From positions 1,364,001 to 1,428,000 of the forward strand of contig JAEUWY010000012.1 of assembly GCA_022059125.1 (NCBI GenBank): a stretch of 64,000 bases of DNA, in the 5' to 3' direction. The translations under genes were made by a program, and so were the position numbers. Below, piece after piece: positions 58,515 through 64,000 of this stretch; position 1 is the stretch's first letter; the number at the start of each line of letters is the position of its first letter. The notes beneath the pieces were generated by a model. That model did not search any database and had not been told where the DNA came from. It saw only the letters and a program-made list of their open reading frames with translations. The stretch comes from Corynespora cassiicola (taxonomy: Eukaryota > Ascomycota > Dothideomycetes > Pleosporales > Corynesporascaceae).

Positions 58515-59176
58515 GGTGGAGTATTCTTTGAAGTGGTATAGTGGATGGAGCAGTCGTAAGATGGTGGACAACCAAATCTGAATGCAGATATATCTGTGAT
58601 CGTTCAAAACACATGGGGTGGAAGTCTTTATATATCCACATCCATGACATTCGCATCCTCCGCGCCACACATAGCGCTTACGGATGAGTCCAGGCCCTCT
58701 AACCACGTAGAGTTAATGCGCGCTCTTTCACAATTCCCAACCGTCTACCTAGCGAGATGGTTTGGTTACCTAACCATATTAGGTATAGTGATGATTACGG
58801 CGAGCTATCTCCGCTCGGCTCACTACCATATCCGAAGCGTCAACATCGACCTTTGTAACAAAGATTAATTTGACCCCCATCTCTCACTTCCCATGGATTA
58901 TTTCAGTAGACTTTTTACCGTTTTGGTCATTTCTATCGCACAAAATATCACGGAGCAGTCCAAACCTTTTACGTTAAGGAAATGTACTTTCATTGGCGTC
59001 AAGTGATCCTGCGGCACAGTTCTCGCAAGACGGATGCAGCTTCCTGGATATTAGGTAGCATCTACCCAACTAATTCGAATGGAAGGAGGAAAAGAAGAAT
59101 TGGCTAAGAGCATGCTTTTTCCTGCCTAAATCATGCGAATCGATGGACTAGCTTCAGCATTTGATACTAGACCTAT
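58515..59176. other. Intergenic region, 0.66 kb
   Basis: Promoter of the methyltransferase and 3' flank of the Zn2Cys6 gene. AT-rich; the 90-codon frame at 58596-58868 (plus) has no domain and is not called. Confidence 0.6.
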
Positions 59177-61022
59177 CTAGGTGGCAGCAAATGCGTAGCT
59201 CCCGAGAAGCTTATAAACAACCCATGGATCTGCACGGGTTTTACCACATGGCTTTGGACATGGATTTCCTACGTCTGTTTGCTTTCCAAACGGGTGAGAC
59301 GTTACACCAACTGTAGAAGACTCTGGCATATCGATACTGTACTGTATATCAGCATCCATGATTTCAAAAAGAAGTTTCAATGAGCTGGTTGGGTTTTTAT
59401 GAAGTATTCGTGCTGTCCATAACAAGATGCTGGTTGTCGGCTAAACCAGAAAATTTTAACAAAAAGAGGCAGCACGTACCATGCATCAATGATTTCTCCT
59501 TGATTATCTCGCTTCCGCAAGATATCTATGACAGAAGAGGCTTCCTTGATACCAAAATGCTCCGATATATGTCGAAGCTGGCTCATAGTCCATTCTCGAG
59601 CGGTTGGTGGACAGTTCTGAGACCATGCAACAATGTACAGGGGATAGATCAGGACATACACATCAAGAATGTGTGACATGGTATGGGTATGGCGGTCGGG
59701 AAGTGAATCCTTTGGTAGTTTGTGTTTAGCGGCAAGGTTGCAATTTGTCATTTGTGGGACGGAGGCCAAAATCTCCCGGATCATGGCTGTGATTGTGAGC
59801 TTTGCGCGTTCGATTAAAGGCCCGGCACATTCGTCATCCATGGAAGGTAGGTCATCTATGATTTGTTCGCAAAGTAGGATGCGACTCAAGCGCAAAACAT
59901 TATACATCTGTGTGATGGTTCTGTTGGGATAGACGTCGTAAACGGGGAAAAAATCATCTGGAACCATCCTTCTTGGGTCATGACCAGAGATGAAGTTTCG
60001 TTCATATGTCCATGCTGGGCCTGCTTCTAGCGCAATCTCTTCGAGCTTTTTGTCGAGCTCTATAATCTTTGTAGAATGCGACGAGCATCTTGATTCAGAA
60101 AATAGCATTTCCGCTGGTGTATCGGTGACATCAAGGATAACTCCGCTCAGTTTCCACTTGGGGTAAGATGTATCGACAAACTGAGCTGCATGTTTCCTGA
60201 TGTCTCGCACAGCTTCGGGTATCGGATCCCCCGAACACAATGAGTTTATCGTAGCGCTTAGAGCAAGTCCCATCAAAGCCTTCACTTCCTTTGGTTCATT
60301 AAACTGTCCGATTCCTCTCAGCTTGACCAAAGCAAGTGCGCCCTGTACATGCGTGTTTGAGTAATCCAGGCCAGCATCTGGCTTCATAATCTTTTCAAAC
60401 AAATCGAATAAGAGTACACTTTCTAGTGTGGAAGGCTTGCAGAAATTGTTCGGGTCTTGCATTGTCCTCGTAAATTTCTTCAATGCTGTGCCATACTTTC
60501 TCATACCTAAATCTCTTGCTGTCTGAGAAGACACTTGATGGGATAGAAAAGCAAGACTGACGGCATCGACCAGAAGGGTTAGGTGCTCAGGCGTCGTGGG
60601 CGCATCTTGGTATGCGTATAGAAACTCCCATGTCCGACTGAACTCCGCGACATAATAGGAGAAGAAAAGGTTCCTTCCTAAGACTTGGAGGTCTTGTGGT
60701 AAGTGATGGGCCTTCAATATTCCCTCGGCCCGCCGTGTATAGGTATTGTTTTCCGCAGTCAACAATTTGGAGCGCACAGCTTCGGTTTGATCGTTGAAGC
60801 GAATGCTTTCAGTGTTTCGGTAACCAGTACATGATGCCTTGGCTCTTATACAAGGACTACAATTTGGCCTCTGTAAATCGCACTATGTTTATTATCAGCT
60901 TTGTTTGCAGGATGTCGCCACAGTTTGTCAGAAAATACCCGTAATCTTTTGTCCCTGCATCTACGACAGGCCTTCGAGAGCTTGCCGCGATGAACGTGTA
61001 TGCTGGCCGTCGAATCAGTCAT
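59177..61022 (-). CDS. Zn2Cys6 transcription factor with Fungal_trans_2-like region
   Basis: Predicted pathway-type nuclear activator. Exons are 61022-60939, 60882-59480 and 59429-59177 (introns 56 and 50 nt), in phase, 579 residues. The binuclear zinc cluster is split by intron 1: KACRRCRDKRLR then CDLQRPNCSPCIRAKASC gives the full C-x2-C-x6-C-x6-C-x2-C-x6-C. The remainder is helical, with RTWEFLYAYQDAPTTPEHL, LLFDLFEKIMKPDAGLDYS, LALVKLRGIGQF and the VLRLSRILLCEQIIDDLP block, resembling the Fungal_trans_2/Acr-2 group. The last exon supplies ILLWTARILHKNPTSSLKLL and a Cys/Pro-rich end. An alternative stop exists if intron 2 is retained. It is divergent from the SDR. Confidence 0.88.
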
Positions 61023-61443
61023 AGTACAATCTGCATGTACCAATGAAACAGACTAAGGCAATCGTGAATGCGCCAATATGGAGAGAGGTGTGAAGGGGTG
61101 AAGGTGCACTGCGCGCCAGATCTTCTGGAGTTAAGGCGAACACCTGGCACTAACCCAAATAAGGCAAGCATATCGATTTATGCTCCGATTAAGTCCGCGA
61201 ATCTCACCTTCGCGACAGCACGGATTTTAAAATCGTCTTTGGGTCTATATTTACAAGCTAGTAGCTACTGGGAATGCATAACGTTGCATACTCCGTAAAT
61301 GCCGAGCTCATGAGTGAGTACGAGCTGGAACAGCCCCATGAACGAGATATAAAGAGAGAGGTGAGGTAGCCTGATAATCATATCGGAAAATACAAAGCAT
61401 TGCTCCTCATAACATCATTCTCATTGATATTCCACTTTCTTGC
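61023..61443. promoter_or_regulatory. Shared promoter of the Zn2Cys6 regulator and SDR
   Basis: A 421 bp interval between divergent ATGs (61022 minus, 61444 plus). A gatataaagaga segment at about 61347-61358 is a TATA-like element 85-95 bp before the SDR start. A tactccgta step near 61289-61297 carries a CCG half-site of the type Zn2Cys6 factors bind, but single half-sites are common. Confidence 0.5.
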
Positions 61444-62312
61444 ATGTCAAACATGACTTTTCCCTACAAGCATGTATTGGTCATCGGCGCCACGTCTGGC
61501 ATCGGCAGAGCCATGTCCGACCACTTCATCGCTGAAGGAATAAAGGTCACAGCCGTCGGCCGACGACAAGACCGCCTGGAAGAATTCGTTTCCAAACACG
61601 GCAGCGAGAATGCTTCGGGTGTTCCATTCGACATCAGCGAACTGGACAAGATCCCCGGCTTTGCTCAAGAGTACGAAGAACACCAAACAGTCCATTTTGA
61701 GTGCTTTCAACTAACCATCTCAGCGTCATGGGTGCCCATCCTTCAATCGATTGCATCTTCCTAAACGCCGCGGTCCAGCAAGCATATGCCTTTTCAAACC
61801 CAAGCACCATCGATCTGGGAGTTTTCAACCACGAAATGACAGTCAATTTCTCTTCCTTCGTCGCCCTGACCCACGCGCTGCTCCCCCACCTTCTCTCCCG
61901 CGAAGAAAAGTCCAGCCTCGTGTTCACCGGGTCGCCAATCGGTCTGATACCAGCGTTTATGTTGCCGGGTTACTCGGCATCCAAGGCTGCGCTCGATGCC
62001 TTCGTCATGTGTCTCCGGGAGCAGCTGCGGGACACCAAGATCAGCACCATGCACATCAGTCCCGGGCCTGTGATGACGGAGATGCACGACAATGTGACGG
62101 CGCAGCAGTCGGTCAAGAAGTTTGGAATGTCGATGGAGGAGTTTATAGAGCAGTCTTATGCTGGACTCGTGGAGGGAAGGGCGGATATCTTTCCGGGATG
62201 CGTGGGTGGTTCTACCAAAGAACAGTTTTTGGAGATTGTCAAGGGTAGGGAAGAGGCCTTTGAGAGGCTGTCTAAGATGATACGCAATTTTCACCAAACA
62301 ATCAATAGCTGA
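61444..62312 (+). CDS. Short-chain dehydrogenase/reductase
   Basis: Predicted NADP(H)-dependent oxidoreductase of the classical SDR type. Exons are 61444-61670 and 61724-62312 (intron 53 nt, GTACGA...CTCAG), 271 residues. Rossmann motif VLVIGATSGIGRAM (TGxxxGIG with A for T) at residues 11-24; RRQDRL suggests NADP preference. The NAG motif is FLNAAV. The active site is FTGSPIGLIPAFMLPGYSAS followed by KAAL (Ser, Tyr-x3-Lys). MHISPGPVMTEM marks the PG motif. The C-terminal tail (EEFIEQSYAGLVEGRADIF) resembles SDRs acting on small ketones. Starts directly opposite the Zn2Cys6 regulator, so co-regulation is likely but inferred. Confidence 0.92.
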
Positions 62313-62701
62313 GCTCCTTCTGTAGTCAAGTAGAAAGATAAAACGTGCTGCTTTGCTGGTCATCTGCTCGTCTTTCTTTGCACAGCAATTCCAATAACTA
62401 AATGATCACGAACATTATGGCAGTTACAGAACCGACACATGTAGGACGCAAATAATATGAACTATCAAGATGCATTCAGTGCAGATAATTATCAATGCTA
62501 GCTATCCATGAGCACTTCCCCATGCTACCGCCCGAACCTCCTCATTACAGGCCTCTCGCTCCGCAATAAAGAAAAACAAGATTAAACGTGATATTTTGCC
62601 GTCTGTATGTCGATGCGCCTGGCGCAACCGTGGTATCATCCATTTTCGAATCCAAACAAGTCGTGATCATAATGAACTATCCTACTCGGAGATTATCAAG
62701 C
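62313..62701. other. Convergent intergenic region
   Basis: A 389 bp 3'/3' interval between the SDR (plus) and the BPI-like gene (minus). No gene, and no repeat seen. Confidence 0.6.
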
Positions 62702-64000
62702 TTACACGCGGCCTTGGTAGACGGGGTTTTGGTCACCGAGGGCGGTGTTATAGCCCTGTCCACCAGTAGCCGCGCCGTTGGAGTTGAAGGCACTGTCCAT
62801 CTGGCCAGCAAGCCCCTGTCCAGCGAGCCCCTGCCCAGAGAGGCCTTGACCGGGAGCGCCATTGCCTGGGCCAGTGACGGGTGCATTGGTTCCAGCGCCG
62901 AGCTCTCCACCCACAGGGTAATCGGCACGGGCTTGGCCGATATCCTGTGTTCCGTAACCTCCAGCACGACCGTGTGGCTTGCGGGTGACCGTTCCAATCT
63001 TGGGGAGGCTGGAGGTCTCCTTGGCGGAGCCGATGGAGAAGACGGGGCTCTCCCACCTCTCGCCCTTGGCAGCAAGCTCCTTGTATTCGGTAGCCTTGGA
63101 GCTGATACCACCAGGCAAAGAAATGTCCTTGAAGATGGAGTCGTGTTGGGTAACGGCCATGTTGACGTGGGTGTCTTTGGCGCGCTGCTCCACCTGGGCC
63201 TTCTTTTGCTTGCCCTGCATGACGCGCCTGTTGACAGAAGACATGTAGCGCTGGTAGATGTTCTGGATGTTCTCAGGGTCAGGGTTGCGCCTGGCATCTT
63301 CGGCTGCCCTATCGGCCTCCAACTTGATGTCATAAATGATAGCATCAAGCTGGTTGACCGAGTCCTTGATCTGCTGCTCCAAGACACGCTGGATGACAGG
63401 ACGCATAACCTTGAGAAGTAGGGGCTTGAAAAGGCTGAAGAGGAGCTTGTGGTTACTCTTCTTGAGCTTGATCTGAAGGTTCTCGATATCGGTGGTGACC
63501 TTGTTGATCTTGAAGTAATGGATCTTGTCGTTCTTGTCGGCATTCTCCATTTCGACCTTGAAGCTGAAGCCATTGCCGCCCATGAAGACGTCCATGACTC
63601 CCTTATCGGTGACCGAAGGGAAGCCCTGTTTGCGCTTGACATAGTAGGATACGTCCCTCAGGTCCATTTGTACACCGGATACGGACAGCATGACCTTATT
63701 CTTGTTCTATAGAACCAAATTAGCGGGTTTTTTTTCATGTGTCCATCTTGAGTTGTCATACCTTGTTGGAGATGTGTTTGCGTCCCCAGCGCCAGTAATT
63801 GTCCGAGCCAAATTCCATAACATTGGGGGCAAGGTTGTCTCCCTCAATGACGAGGTTCTCGACGACACAGTCGACCATGGGGTCGCTGTACTCGATGCGC
63901 GGCACTGGAACGTAACGAACATTCTCAAAGAATCCAGGGAGGATAACATCAGTGAGATCCTTGACGAGGTGAGGCTTGAACACCATCTTGCCATTCTCAT
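62702..64000 (-). CDS. BPI/LBP-like lipid-binding protein, DUF4449 type (5' end outside window)
   Basis: C-terminal part of a larger fungal protein; exons seen are 64000-63762 and 63706-62702 (intron 55 nt), the N-terminus continuing past the right edge. The visible region begins in a beta-rich segment (HLVKDLTDVILPGFFENVRY, VPVPRIEYSDPMVDCVVENL, VIEGDNLAPNVMEFGSDNYW) resembling tubular lipid-binding (BPI/SMP-like) folds. Next come VMLSVSGVQMDLRDVSYYVK, VEMENADKNDKIHYFKINKV and VMRPVIQRVLEQQIKDSVNQ, then LDAIIYDIKLEADRAAEDAR. The tail is Gly/Gln-rich with GLSGQGLAGQGLAGQ repeats and ends PVYQGRV. I recall this pattern from DUF4449 proteins of unknown role. A lipid-transfer function is inferred. 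Confidence 0.75.

Overview
The window is nuclear DNA of a filamentous ascomycete (Pezizomycotina; the gene set and short introns suggest Dothideomycetes, but I cannot fix the order). Evidence: compact genes on both strands, many 40-110 nt GT-AG introns, and fungal families such as Fta4, a Tem1/Spg1 GTPase, Sgf29, a HET-domain protein and a Zn2Cys6 regulator. I see no intact transposon and no convincing tRNA, rRNA or CRISPR.

Layout. 1-6 kb: the C2H2 zinc-finger part of a regulator on the minus strand, cut by the left edge, followed by about 4.5 kb with no credible gene. 6-12.2 kb: a small conserved-looking protein, the ER SNARE Use1, a Smr-domain protein ending in a CaaX box, and an uncharacterised multi-exon gene. 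14-25.7 kb: a secreted GH31 alpha-glucosidase, kinetochore Fta4, two uncharacterised helical proteins, mannose-6-phosphate isomerase and, divergently, SAGA subunit Sgf29. 27-31.5 kb: an Arf6-type GTPase, a GT8 glycosyltransferase and, divergently, a Ymc-type mitochondrial carrier.

32-44 kb is the most unusual block. Two divergent Argonaute genes lie in tandem on the plus strand. The first has an apparently intact PIWI domain with all four catalytic acidic residues. The second is a pseudogene with a stop codon inside PIWI, no visible catalytic Glu, an out-of-phase splice junction and its terminal MFWM in another frame. A HET-domain (nonself-recognition) gene converges on the pair, and an orphan basic protein follows. 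This may be an RNA-silencing plus incompatibility island with birth-and-death of Argonautes.

44-56 kb is housekeeping: Rrb1 and Tem1/Spg1 (divergent), exosome Csl4, an orphan, a Tim17-like membrane protein and eIF4B/Tif3 (divergent), and a low-complexity coiled-coil protein. 57.6-62.3 kb holds a methyltransferase, a Zn2Cys6 regulator and an SDR, resembling a small metabolic cluster. The right edge cuts a BPI/DUF4449-like protein.

All exon borders were inferred by eye from splice signals, reading phase and protein-family conservation. Family assignments come from recalled motifs, not database searches.
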